Below the pieces are notes generated by a model, which was not told where the DNA came from, made no database searches, and was given only the letters and a program-made list of their open reading frames with translations. The position numbers and the translations under genes were made by a program. A DNA stretch of 64,000 nt. It comes from Vitellaria paradoxa. Its lineage: Eukaryota; Streptophyta; Magnoliopsida; Ericales; Sapotaceae. This document shows positions 48,535-58,620 of the stretch, piece by piece. How positions within the stretch are numbered: the first letter of the stretch is position 1; every line of letters starts with the position of its first letter. Where the stretch lies: NCBI GenBank assembly GCA_019916065.1, contig CM034240.1, positions 36,135,389 to 36,199,388 on the forward strand, written 5' to 3'.

Positions 48535-48605
48535 AAAGTTTGTGTCACAGTGGTAGGGATCTCAGATTCAAATCTTCAAGGTCTCGGGATCAAACCCTGT
48601 AGCGA
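48535..48605 (+). repeat. tRNA-like (SINE head) segment
   Basis: TGTCACAGTGGTAGGG resembles a pol III A box (one mismatch in TRGYNNARNNG) and GGGATCAAACCC fits a B box (GWTCRANNC) 40 bp later. The segment runs into (AT)n at 48616-48632. No target duplication was found, so it is a SINE-like head rather than a proven insertion. Confidence 0.4.
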
Positions 48606-49364
48606 TATAGGTTTCATATATATATATATATATTTATAAAATATTCATCAAGAGGACTTAAATATAATTAAATAATTCCAACACATCATTCATACATAAA
48701 CAAGAGAGGTTGCTAGTCACAGTAAAATTTGGTAAAGGAGTTTAATATAAATCCTCCTAGGATAATCATACTCTTATCTTCCTCTACCCCCAGCCTTGGG
48801 AACCAGTGACTTTACGGGCTTAGCATCCAATGCATACCGACGGTGTCAGCCACAAAAAAAAACCTAGCCATCACGACCAGCTACCTGACTGGCTAGGTCA
48901 GAAGGGAGTATCTCCCAAATAAAATGCATATGTTCCCATCTTCATCTAAAAGGCCATTTCTACCCACCCATCACCCTATTGCCAAAAATAACTTTGGCAC
49001 CGAGTGCCTTAAATTTTTTTTTCTCACCCTTTTACGTTCCCAAGGGTAATAAGACATTTTTAATTACAACCGGCAATGTCCCCGGGCGATGAATCAAAAG
49101 TGGGATTATTCAGTCACATGTAGTATATTTTTAAGTACTTTATCTAAATCCCTAATTCAATAATAATTATTAATAAATCAAAGATTTAACATAGTCACCA
49201 ATATTATCATCGCAAAGGTAGGTACTACATGTAAATTAACAAGTAACAAGTAGCTAGAAATAATTTAGAATTCAAATTAGTATTTTAGTTAATTATTTTG
49301 AAAAGTTTTCCGTACTACCTTTGATAAGAATAAAATTATTTCTAATGGTATATTAATTAAGTTG

Positions 49365-49448
49365 AGGTTGGCAACTTAGTGGGCGGGCGACCCTAATTGC
49401 GATTTGAAGTCGCAAGTTCGAACCTCATTGGCTGCGATCTCAGTTTTT
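49365..49448 (+). repeat. tRNA-like (SINE head) segment with T tail
   Basis: TTGGCAACTTAGTGGGCGG resembles an A-box arm and AAGTTCGAACCTC contains a perfect B box (GTTCGAACC). A T-run follows the word GCGATCTCAG, the kind of tail seen in some plant SINEs. Ends are not defined by a target duplication. Confidence 0.4.
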
Positions 49449-52400
49449 TTTGCCTCTTTTACTTTTTTATTTTATTATTTTATGGAATATAAAGATAATA
49501 AATTGCTCTTTGGACTTATATTAAATTTTAGAAAAATTTATAAGTTTTATTTTATTCAAAACAATTTGAATAAATTTTCAATCATCATCTTATTTATAAC
49601 CAAACCCCTATCATAGGTTTTCGGTTTCAAGATATCAATATCCATAGAATTATTCTAATATTTAGGAAGATATTAAATAAGTTTCATTAAATTCACTTAA
49701 TCATAAAAATATAGTTATATAACTTGCTAGGTTGACAAAACAATGCCTAAAAGAATCAATTAAAATAAATCAAATTTATTTAAGGAAGACCAAATGAGGA
49801 AAGAATAAGTCAATTGTTTCATTTGGCATTTTTATCAAATACTAGGTTCTAATTAGCCATTTTAGTTTGAATAAGTCATCCAACTATCTATGATGAAACT
49901 GATTGTCTAAATCAGTTATCATAAATATTAGAGTTTCAAATGATACATAATATCCAGTTTAAAATAATTTCATATCAATTGGAAAATAATTAAGTAGAAT
50001 CAACTTAACAGTCCACTTTGGTATTATATCAAAATAGTATAAGTGTTTTACTATATCAAGCCTTGTGAACAAAATTACACGTCAATGGAAATTATTAACA
50101 TGATAATAATTAACAGAAGGTAATTGAAAGTTTAAATAATTCTTTAAACATAATATTCTAAAAAAAATCCAAACAAGCATCAATTAAATGCTAAACAGGG
50201 ACAGCAGCTTAAAAGAAAATTCATATAAAATAGAGCAAAACTCCAATATCTATAAACTTTATATCTGTATAAACTAGACTTTAAGACCTACAACTTTTAT
50301 GTTTTACACTTTTTAAAATTCTAAGGTCTAAAGGTGCAAAAACAGCCTTGAATTCAGTTTGTTTAGAAGATACAGTTTTACACGTGCTCAATATTTTGGG
50401 CATAACTTTTGACTCACAAATCGGATTGATGCAAATCTTTTTGGGTTGGAAACAAAACTTAAAGGGCTACAACTTTTATGTTTTAACCGAAGCTAAATTC
50501 CACCATTTTAGGGATCAAGAACATATCAGAAGTTACAAACAGTGAGCTGTCAGCATGCTGAGCTACATTAGTCAAAGTTTTGGCTTCCCTACCCCCAATA
50601 TACGGGTATTTATTTTATCACAATCAAATTTTATACTTTAAACCCAGAAAAGGCATCAAATACATTTTAAGAGATTCGTCATCCTACCTCAATGAAGATA
50701 TTGGTGACCAAGCCTGTGAAGGAAAAAGGAGTTGAGCTTTGAACACCACCCAATTGAAAAATTTCAAGCCTTTCTTCTTCCTCCAAACAACACCAAATGT
50801 CCAACCACACTTGATAAAAATATATATTTTTCTCTCTTATTTTTTTTCTTCTCTTTGAAGGCACACAATTTATAAGAATCATGGGAGTGTAGAGAAAGTT
50901 ATTGGTAGAGAAAATAATCATGCTTCAAATCAACTAAGGTAAGATCATGCATATACAATTGGTAGCATGATCCAAGAATCATGCTTACTTTTTGACTATC
51001 TAACCATATCATTTAAGAAAAGTATTGGGGAAGATGTATGGAGGTGGCATGATCCGGGAATCATGCTAACTTTTTGACAAATTAAACAAAATTATTTAAA
51101 AGATGCTTTAAGTGTTTAATTCATGCTAGGTAAGTAATTTGGAAGAATGGTTTAAAGTCATCAATGTAAGGTCTTCTTTTTTGACTAATTTAGCCATCTA
51201 ATTTGAGAGATTGTGAGAGATGTATGGAAGATGGAAAATGAAGCTGCCGAGAAATAATTTAGAGCTACTATTCATTAGTCAACTCAATGAGAAATAAAGT
51301 AAGTTGAAGTAAGTTGAGGTAAGTCAGAGAAAAGGGCTGACCCATGGGTTAATGGGCTTGGGTTGGACCAATTAGGTAATTGGGCTAGGAATTGTTTGGA
51401 TAAAAGTTTAGAAATTCTACATTAAACTCCCACATAGAGTGGAATTAAATCCAAAAATCTTTCCAACTAATTTTTTATCATTCCAAAAATTTTCAAATGC
51501 TCAATTTTCTAGATTTTTACTATAATAAATATTACCACCACACTTAAACAAATTAATTAAGAGAAAAAAATTTCAGGTTATTACACTTACAACAACAATG
51601 ATGAGTTTAAAACTCAATCAAATCATAAAGAAACTCTCACAAGTTGAATATGAAAAATGAGGTACAAGTGTGGGAACAAATCACTCTATGTTTGCAAAGT
51701 TATAGAATTTCTTGTATCTCTTTGTAAGCACTTCTTTCTTGCATTCATCATTTTCTTGAATCTGAGTTTGAGGCTCTATTTATAGATGGAAATCTCCAAA
51801 TGGTCGTTACTAAGTGAAAAGATACTTTTGCCCTTGAAAGAAGTTGAATTTCCTTGCTTCCAATACTGTCTTTCAGTTTCAGGTTTTCTAAGATATCTTT
51901 GTGACTGTTTTTCACCCTCATAACATTCCAATCTGACATTACCTCAGAGTAAAGACTTTGTAGATATATAAGTCAGCTATCACATGTCAAAATTTGAGCT
52001 TCATCCAACGGTTAGATAGTCAGATATGGCTTCTGGACTGAGACAAGCTTTTGATAGCTTTTTCTGACATTTTGACTCTGTGTTTCCAGTCTAAGCTTCT
52101 GTTTCACCATGATACGTTTAGAATTAGAAGAAACTTAAACAACAAAAGTTGTAGCATTTTTTAGTCTTCTTTTCACACACCAAAAATCAAAATTTTTAAA
52201 GCTGTAGAGTATGAGTTATGTCTCAAAAACTAAGACTAGCTCCAGAATCCAGAATTAAAATCTTTTCTGTAATGACTAATATTCCAACTCATTTTTTGAT
52301 ATCTTAACTTCAGATCCACAAAAATTTCCCTTTAGCAAAGTTGTAGATATGGAAGTCTAGTTTACTATATTAAAATTTCATGAAAATTGAATAGTTGGAT

Positions 52401-53899
52401 CTTAAGATATCATTTATATACTAACATGCGTCTGATTTCTCTGTTCATCTGAGTTAACATCTAGTTCAAATCTTCATCTAACTTTGATTTCTATTACTCC
52501 TAACTTTGAAATTCCTTAATTCCTTCATCCAAATTATGTAAAAAATAATATCAATCACTTCCAACTCTATTATCTTGAGTTTATCAAATGAATTGTAACA
52601 TTTCATACAATGTCTATTTGAAAATTAATTTTAAAAATTTGATTAAATATTTGTTATCATCAAAATCAATTATAAAACTAACTTTATAAACCTTGAGCCA
52701 ACACAAGTTATGGTTATAACATGGGTGAGTTGATTTTGAAAGAACCTTAGCTTACTACAAGATTCCAATTAGAAATTAAAAGATACTTCATTTAAAAATA
52801 TTATTTTTCGTTTGAGTTCACCAAACTACCACACCACCTTCAATGGCTTGAAGCTAAGAACAAATCTTAGCCTACATGCTTGAACTTCGAAGAGAAAAAT
52901 ATATTTGCAAAACATCCTTTAATGTAAAACAAAAAGCGAAAACAAAAGAAGATGTTAAAAACTAAATAAACGAAAAAAAATATGAAATAAATCTGAACTC
53001 AAAGCATCGAATTGAAATAATTGAATATGAAGTAACTTACATGTGTAAACCATAGAAGACTTCAACTTAACCTAATGCTTGAACCCAAATTTTCAAATCA
53101 AACGTAATGAAAACTCAAAGAAAACTATCAGAAAAATAACCCTAGAACTACCCTGAACAGCTATATATGTTTCCTCTATATATTAGAGATGAAAAACCCT
53201 ACAAACATAATTAATCCATACAAATCAACCCTCTATGGTCCGGACCACAGTGTCCTACATCTTCACTTTGTGTTTTGCTTCTGACAGCTTTCTATTCTCA
53301 ACTTCAAATGCAATTTTGACCTTGAAGACGATAGATTCAGGCTTTGGCTAAAACACAAAAATTGTAGCCCTTTGAGTTTTCTTTCTAACCTAAAAAGAAT
53401 CAGGTCGATTGGAGTTGTGAGCAAAAAGTTATGGTTAAAACACTGATAGGGTGTCAAGCTAGAACTTCAACTGCACACCACTTTAACCATTTTGAACTTT
53501 GGACTATTTCCTTTTTCCTCAGCCACCATGGTAACTGATCTTATTCCTTGGGATGGATCTTGGGATGTTGAAGAAGTCTTGAAATTCATTAGACATGGTG
53601 ACATTTTTGTCTTCAAGCTGTTTTCTCTATGTGCGCTAAGCATTCAGCGAAGTGCCCCAAAAGACACCAAAGTCGATTCTTGCACTTTCTTACTCTAGCT
53701 TGCTTTGGCTCCTTCTCACATGCAATCTTAGTGTTATTTCGGCCTAAAACACTGAATTATATCACTTGAAACACACAAACAATAAGAATGCATGGAAATG
53801 AGATAATTGAGCTAACACTTTGCCAATAACAAGCAGAATTGCATAATTAGTATGCTCAATAGATATAAAATTGTGCAATAATACATACTAATCAACTGA

Positions 53900-54735
53900 G
53901 CTTATCAATAAGATCCTTACTCGTATCAAAAGCTGGGCAAACAAGACTCTTTCATATGTTGGGCACCTTCAATTTATCAAGTCAGTTTTATTTAGCATTC
54001 AAATCTATTGGAGCGTACACTTCATTCTTCTAAAAAAAAAAAAAGTCTATCAATCTATTGAGCAAATGTTGAGGAGATTTCTATGGTCAGGATCAGAAAT
54101 GAAAAAAGCTGGCAACAAAGTGGCTTGGGAAGATGTTTGTTGCCTCAACGTAGAGGGAGATCTCGACTTAAGGAGAATGGAGGAATGGAATAAAACGGCA
54201 ATGCTTTGCCACTTATGGTCCATCTGCACAAAAGACAAATCGTATGGGTAAAATGGTGTTACTTCCATCTTCTAAAGAGCAAGGACTTCTGGCAAATTAA
54301 GGTCTCCACTAATTATTTTTGGATTTGGACGATGATCCTCAAGCTCAGGTATGATGTTTCCACCATATGCAAATATCAAATTGGAACTGGCAAAGACACT
54401 TCTTTATGGTATGGCAATTGGCATCCATTGGGACCTCTTGTGCCAAAATATGGAAGCTGAGTAGCTTATGATACAAAACTCCCTCATTACCCTAAAGTCT
54501 CTACAGTAATTTCTAATGGGAGCTAGAATTGACCTTCTCCCACTACATGGGAGCTCCAAGAAATTGTCAGACACAATCCTCCTCCTCCTAATTGCCATAT
54601 GAGAGATAAGTTCCTAAGGTTTGCTAAAACTAATCAATATGCTGTTAAACCAAATTAGGAGGCCATCAGAGTTCATAAACCAAAGGTCCATTGGCACAAA
54701 TTGATTTGGTTTCCAAAAAATATACCAATTCAATA
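53900..54735 (+). pseudogene. Second L1-type LINE, 3' part (RT end and zf-RVT)
   Basis: Resumes the LINE reading interrupted at 46552: KILTRIKSWANKTLS then VGHLQFIKSVLFSIQIYWS, followed by QMLRRFLWSGSEMKKAGNK (54060) and the zf-RVT-type segment (YQIGTGKDTSLWYGNWHP near 54375; VHWHKLIWFPKNIP near 54690). The reading stops at about 54735 without a poly-A, so the 3' end is truncated. Confidence 0.82.
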
Positions 54736-55178
54736 AATTTCGTTAATTTTACACTTTTATTCAAGAGTCACATGTTTGATTTTTAAAGTAGAAGAGGTTA
54801 TATATTTTTTTGAAAAAATTCACGATAAAGTGTAATTACCTAAATAGTTGTATTACAACTAACTTAAGAGAACTAAAATTAATATTTTGCCATAAATTTA
54901 CATTTCCGCGCAACACAAATTCATAACTAGTCTCTCAGCACAAAATTAGCCAAAGCACAAGCAAAGATTGGCCAATGATCAAAACACAAATAACTCAAAA
55001 ATACAAGCTTCACACTACATGCTCCAATAGCAGAATATTTACACCATAGCCAGATCTATATGCCATTGCCACGTCAAGTCAAGCACGAGGGGATCACACT
55101 CTCAATTTACAATTGATTGTATAAGATTGCTCATCGCAGCAATACATATGATTCACAAAGATTAACAAAAAAAAAAAA
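54736..55178. other. AT-rich spacer
   Basis: No gene or element end recognised between the truncated LINE and the foldback element. Ends in a poly-A run at 55167-55178. Confidence 0.5.
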
Positions 55179-56336
55179 GATTAATTACACTTACACCCTT
55201 TAACTATACCTGATTATCAATTATCTCATTCATCTATCAACCTTAACACTTTAATCCCCCCATCTATTTAAAAATAGGTTCTATTTAAACACCATCAAAT
55301 AAGGTGGATGAAATAAGGTTAACAGTCAACCCTTTATATGATATAATTTTACTAAGACCAAAATACTCTCAAATATAAAAATAAAAAAACCAAATAAATA
55401 CATACATCTACACATACATATACATATAAATTTTATTCTTCTCTCACTCTCTTTACCCTTTTAAAAATTAATTTATAATAAATTTTATAAAAGAATAATT
55501 GAATTTCTTAAAATTATAAATTATTTATATCCTTATTTTTGTAATTAACACTTATTTTTTGTAATTATCTTTTAGACGGTGAAATTTGATAAAAAATAAT
55601 GACAAATTATTAATTTAATAGTAATTTATTTTAATTTGAATAAATAGTAATAAATAATATTAATAAAAATTATTATTTATTTATATAATAAGATTTTTTA
55701 ATAATAACTAATTTTAATTTTAATAGTAAATCATTATGTATTTTTAATATTTTAATACTAATTAATTTAAGAAATCATTGCAATAATAAATTATATTTAT
55801 TAAAGTTTAATAATAAATTATTTATATCCTTATTTTTGTAATGAGCACTTATTTTTTGCAATTATCCTTTAGCCGGTGAAATTTGATAAAAAAAAATAAT
55901 GATAAATTATTAATTTTTAATAGTAATTAATTTTGATTAATATAAAAATATTAATAAAAGAAATCATTCCAATAATAAATTATTATTTATTAAAGTTTAA
56001 TTTTTATTTTAATAAATTTAATTATTCTTTTATAACATTTGTTATAAATTAATTTTTAAATGAGTAAATAAAGTCAGAGAAGAACAAAATTTATGTATAT
56101 ATGTATATGTACATATATGTATTTATTTGTTTTCTCTTGTATTTGAGGGTATTTTGGTCTTAATAAAATTGTATTATATAAAAAGTTGACTATTGACCTT
56201 ATTTTATCTAACTTATTTAGCGGTGTTTAAACAGAATCCCTTTTTAAATAGGTGAGGGGTTCAAAGTGTTAGAGTTAGTAGATGAATGGGGTAATTGAAA
56301 ATCAAGTATAGTTAAAGGGGTATAGTGTAATTAACC
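55179..56336. mobile_element. Foldback element with about 335-bp terminal inverted repeats
   Basis: The left end (55179-55515) and the reverse complement of the right end (56005-56336) align over their whole length. They start GATTAATTACAC / GGTTAATTACAC and share CCCTTTAACTATAC, CCATTCATCTA and ATTTAAAAATTAATTTATAA. The AT-rich centre also holds a direct duplication of about 100 bp offset by some 293 bp (AATTATTTATATCCTTATTT at 55525 and 55818). No ORF. Structure fits a foldback or MULE-type non-autonomous element. No target duplication seen. Confidence 0.85.
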
Positions 56337-56422
56337 CCCCTCCCCCCAAAAAAACCTTATTTATTGACATTAAATAGACCCAAGCATATTTTAATTTAAA
56401 AAATAAGGAATCATACCGTTAA

Positions 56423-56761
56423 GGTGCCATCTGGTTTGTATTTGTATTTTTAGTTTCTATTTTTGTTTTCTATTTTCTGTTTTATGTGTTTTATATCTTA
56501 AAAATCGCAAAGCAAGAAAAACAGAAGAAAACATATTTAGTTTGACAATTTTATATTTTTCGTGTTTTCAAATTTTCCTTATTTTGGGTTGAAAAGGTTA
56601 AAAATGACTTTTTGTCATTTTGAATTTCATGTGTAAACTCATTTTCTATTTTCTAAAATAAAATTTGAAAACACAAGTGATCAAATGCGTTCTAACTGTT
56701 TTGGTTGTTTTCAAAATTACAAAATAAAAAATGGGTTCAAAACAATATATCAAATAGCACC
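56423..56761. mobile_element. Tourist-like MITE (339 bp) with TAA duplication
   Basis: Starts GGTGCCATCTGGTTTG and ends CAAATAGCACC, short imperfect terminal inverted repeats, with TAA at both flanks (56420-56422 and 56762-56764). Interior is T/A-rich and non-coding. TWA target duplications are the signature of PIF/Harbinger-derived MITEs. It abuts the RAD7-like fragment. Confidence 0.65.
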
Positions 56762-56799
56762 TAAGTTACTAGCTTCACACCCTTGAAAGGTTGTCGCGT

Positions 56800-58110
56800 A
56801 TGTGTCCCTGTAGGAGATCCCTGTACAAGAAGATGAAGGAAATTACTGTTCATTCTTCGAGAATCACAAAGCAACTGACTGAGCCTGTGCCGTCGTACAT
56901 CAGGAGCACCCCAAAGTGAAGTTATTGCATCTGGCATTTTTTTTTTTTTTTTTTTTGCAAGAATTTCCATGCATAAGTCTTGCAGTTGGGGGATGGACTG
57001 CTTTGAATGGTCATCCTTTTTGGGAACCCATAAAACTGATGCAGGTTTGTTTTTGTCCAAAAAGGAACTCTTCTGTGACAAATTTACATTCATTTCCCGG
57101 TCCTTAATAATCTTCATGGCAGTTGAAAAAGGACCAGGCCAATCTTCAATTTCCCTGTCAGCTTCCTTTGTTAGCATTTTGGCTTTCGGGATCATCAGGG
57201 ACATGGTTTTCCACTGCCTCTTCGGAAGAAAGATGAGCAAATCCTCATGCATTTTGCTTGGCTATCTCACGAAAACGTACCTTGTAATCACTTTCTCTAG
57301 TAACGTTTGCCCTTGCACCAGTCCCCACAGCCTGACTTTGACTACTTTCATCCTGAACTGACACATCATTGGGCAAACTGGGGGTCCTAGAAAACGATTT
57401 TTTTTGGTTGAATTTCTTCTTTTAGGTTCCAGGCCTAATTCTACTGCATCTATACCATTTGATAACAATCCATCCTCAACGACTTTCCCCTCCCCTTCCC
57501 TTTTTCTTCCCTGCTGATCCTCCTCCTAGATTTCAAAGGCACGACTGTCATCAGCCAATGAGCCTCTCTTCAATGTTCTCGAGTCCTACATTTTCTGGCA
57601 AATGGGCAGTGTCTGAAATGGCGTTACCATTTGATGACAATTCATTTCCATCCACTTTTTCCTTCCCTTCGTCGTCCCTGCTGATCCTCCTAGACTTAAC
57701 AGCATGACTATCATCAGGTGCTGGACATCCTCCATTTTCTGGCGATTGGATGGTATCTGAAACAGCATTACCATTTGAAAATAATCCATCTCCAACCACT
57801 TTTCCCTTCCCCTTTAATTCTCTGCTGAGTCTCCTTCTAGCCTTAACACCAGGACCAGTCTCATCATTTGTTTCACCTTTGTCCAATGCGTTCAGCCCCA
57901 CATTTCCAGGCAAACGGCCAGTATCTGATGGGTGGATTGCCAGCAGCTTCACAATTCAAATTCAAATTCAATTCAACCCTTTCCACCTAATCATCAGCTT
58001 TCGGCATCAAAGCCCTGCTGGATCTCCTTCTGCCCTTCAGATTACCAAGTTCATCACCTCCCACATCTCTTATGAACATACGCCTCCTCCATGATTCTTT
58101 GATGAGAAGT
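56800..58110 (-). pseudogene. Truncated RAD7/rhp7-like DNA-repair gene fragment
   Basis: The minus-strand reading, in several frames, matches the N-terminal half of the plant protein annotated as DNA-repair protein rhp7/RAD7 homolog. It shows a basic start (GRRRSSRALMPKADD, near 58040) and repeated KxRRxSR..GKxKVxGxxLxSNGNA blocks. These are followed by VTRESDYKVRFREIAKQNA (near 57270) and EADREIEDWPGPFSTAMKII (57110-57165), then DAITSLWGAPDV and RHRLSQLLCDSRRMNSNFLH (56850-56925). Similarity ends where the leucine-rich repeats should begin, just before the MITE at 56761. Stops, frame shifts and an A-run (plus-strand poly-T at 56939-56956) show it is dead. No flanking element ends explain how it arrived. 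Confidence 0.6.
57500..57960 (-). repeat. Tandem coding repeat in the RAD7-like fragment
   Basis: Three copies of a roughly 50-codon unit with the pattern RRxSRxxxGKxKVxGxxLxSNGNA..DTxxxPENxG. Landmark CTAGA/CTAG positions at 57527, 57691 and 57838 give spacings of 164 and 147 bp. Two copies stay in frame (57551-57952); the third is degenerate. Confidence 0.7.
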
Positions 58111-58159
58111 AAAGAATTTGAGAATCCAGGCTGCTCAGAAATGCCATTTTCGTATTATG

Positions 58160-58181
58160 TATATATATATATATATATATA
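58160..58181. repeat. (AT)11 microsatellite
   Basis: Pure AT run in the spacer between the RAD7-like fragment and the CDPK 3' end. The rest of 58111-58620 shows no gene; its right part is expected to be CDPK 3' untranslated region. Confidence 0.95.
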
Positions 58182-58620
58182 AAGGACCCAAATTTTTTAG
58201 ATTAGGACGTACAGACGATGTTGTGCCATTTGATAGCAAAAATTAAGAAACCATCTGTAGGCATAAAGGGGAAGAAAATAATACTTTATTAGAATTTATT
58301 ACCAGAATATACAACCAGAATAATGGGATAATAGCCTTTTATGTAATATAAAATTTGTTGGTGTGTTATGTATTTTTAAGGTCATTGGTTCATAATCAGT
58401 CACCACTGGCAATAAATTTTAGTAATAAGTTCTAGTATATTACTCGGAAGGGAACCAAATTTCACTAAAAAAACTCTAAAAATCTTCAAAATTTTTAACT
58501 GCTACTCTCTCACCACACGAATTAAGAAATTACAACTTTTATTAATTTTTATTAACTTTAGACTATACAAACACACCCACACAAACAAGAGACTAACCAC
58601 ATTAGCCAGCTCTGAGAAGT

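Larger units (their letters stand above)
47775..51585 (+). mobile_element. Third-level nested LTR-like unit (3.8 kb)
   Basis: Begins TGTCACACCTCGG and ends GGTTATTACA, flanked by CTTAC (47770-47774 and 51586-51590). TGTCAC..TTACA ends are usual for Tekay/Del-type gypsy LTRs, so this is probably a very long solo LTR or a compact non-autonomous copy. A second start-like sequence, TGTCACGCCCCAAAATTTT, occurs 97 bp inside (47872). No protein domain is visible. Two tRNA-like segments lie inside, and direct duplications occur around 50962 and 51044 (GGTAGCATGATCC / GGTGGCATGATCC). Confidence 0.7.
47301..52699 (+). mobile_element. Unclassified element nested in the solo LTR
   Basis: Interrupts the third tandem unit of the solo LTR. 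It is flanked by AACAC on both sides (47296-47300 and 52700-52704). It starts TAGAGGGGGTGAATAGGG and ends CCTTGAGCC; without its own nested insertion it is about 1.6 kb. It contains LTR-like blocks (repeated CCCAAGGTGCTAGAAA at 47594 and 47613) but lacks TG..CA ends, terminal inverted repeats and ORFs. Strand is assigned from the direction of the TAGAGGGGG start only. Possibly a non-autonomous retroelement. Confidence 0.6.
46558..53894 (-). mobile_element. Solo LTR of an Athila-like relative, interrupted by nested insertions
   Basis: Begins TGACCAACCC and ends CTAATCA, like the LTRs of the full element at 29729-43233. It shares the start layout (a CTCAAGTGTAAG then CGTAGTTTTA stretch) and the GTCCGGACCA word (near 53232). 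No internal coding region is present, so it is a solo LTR of about 1.9 kb plus 5.4 kb of inserted DNA. It holds a 128-130-bp tandem repeat (units near 46994, 47124, 47252; landmark ACATTGAA..AACACTTGGTGTGCAC); the third unit is cut by the nested insertion. Orientation inferred from the related element. Confidence 0.85.
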
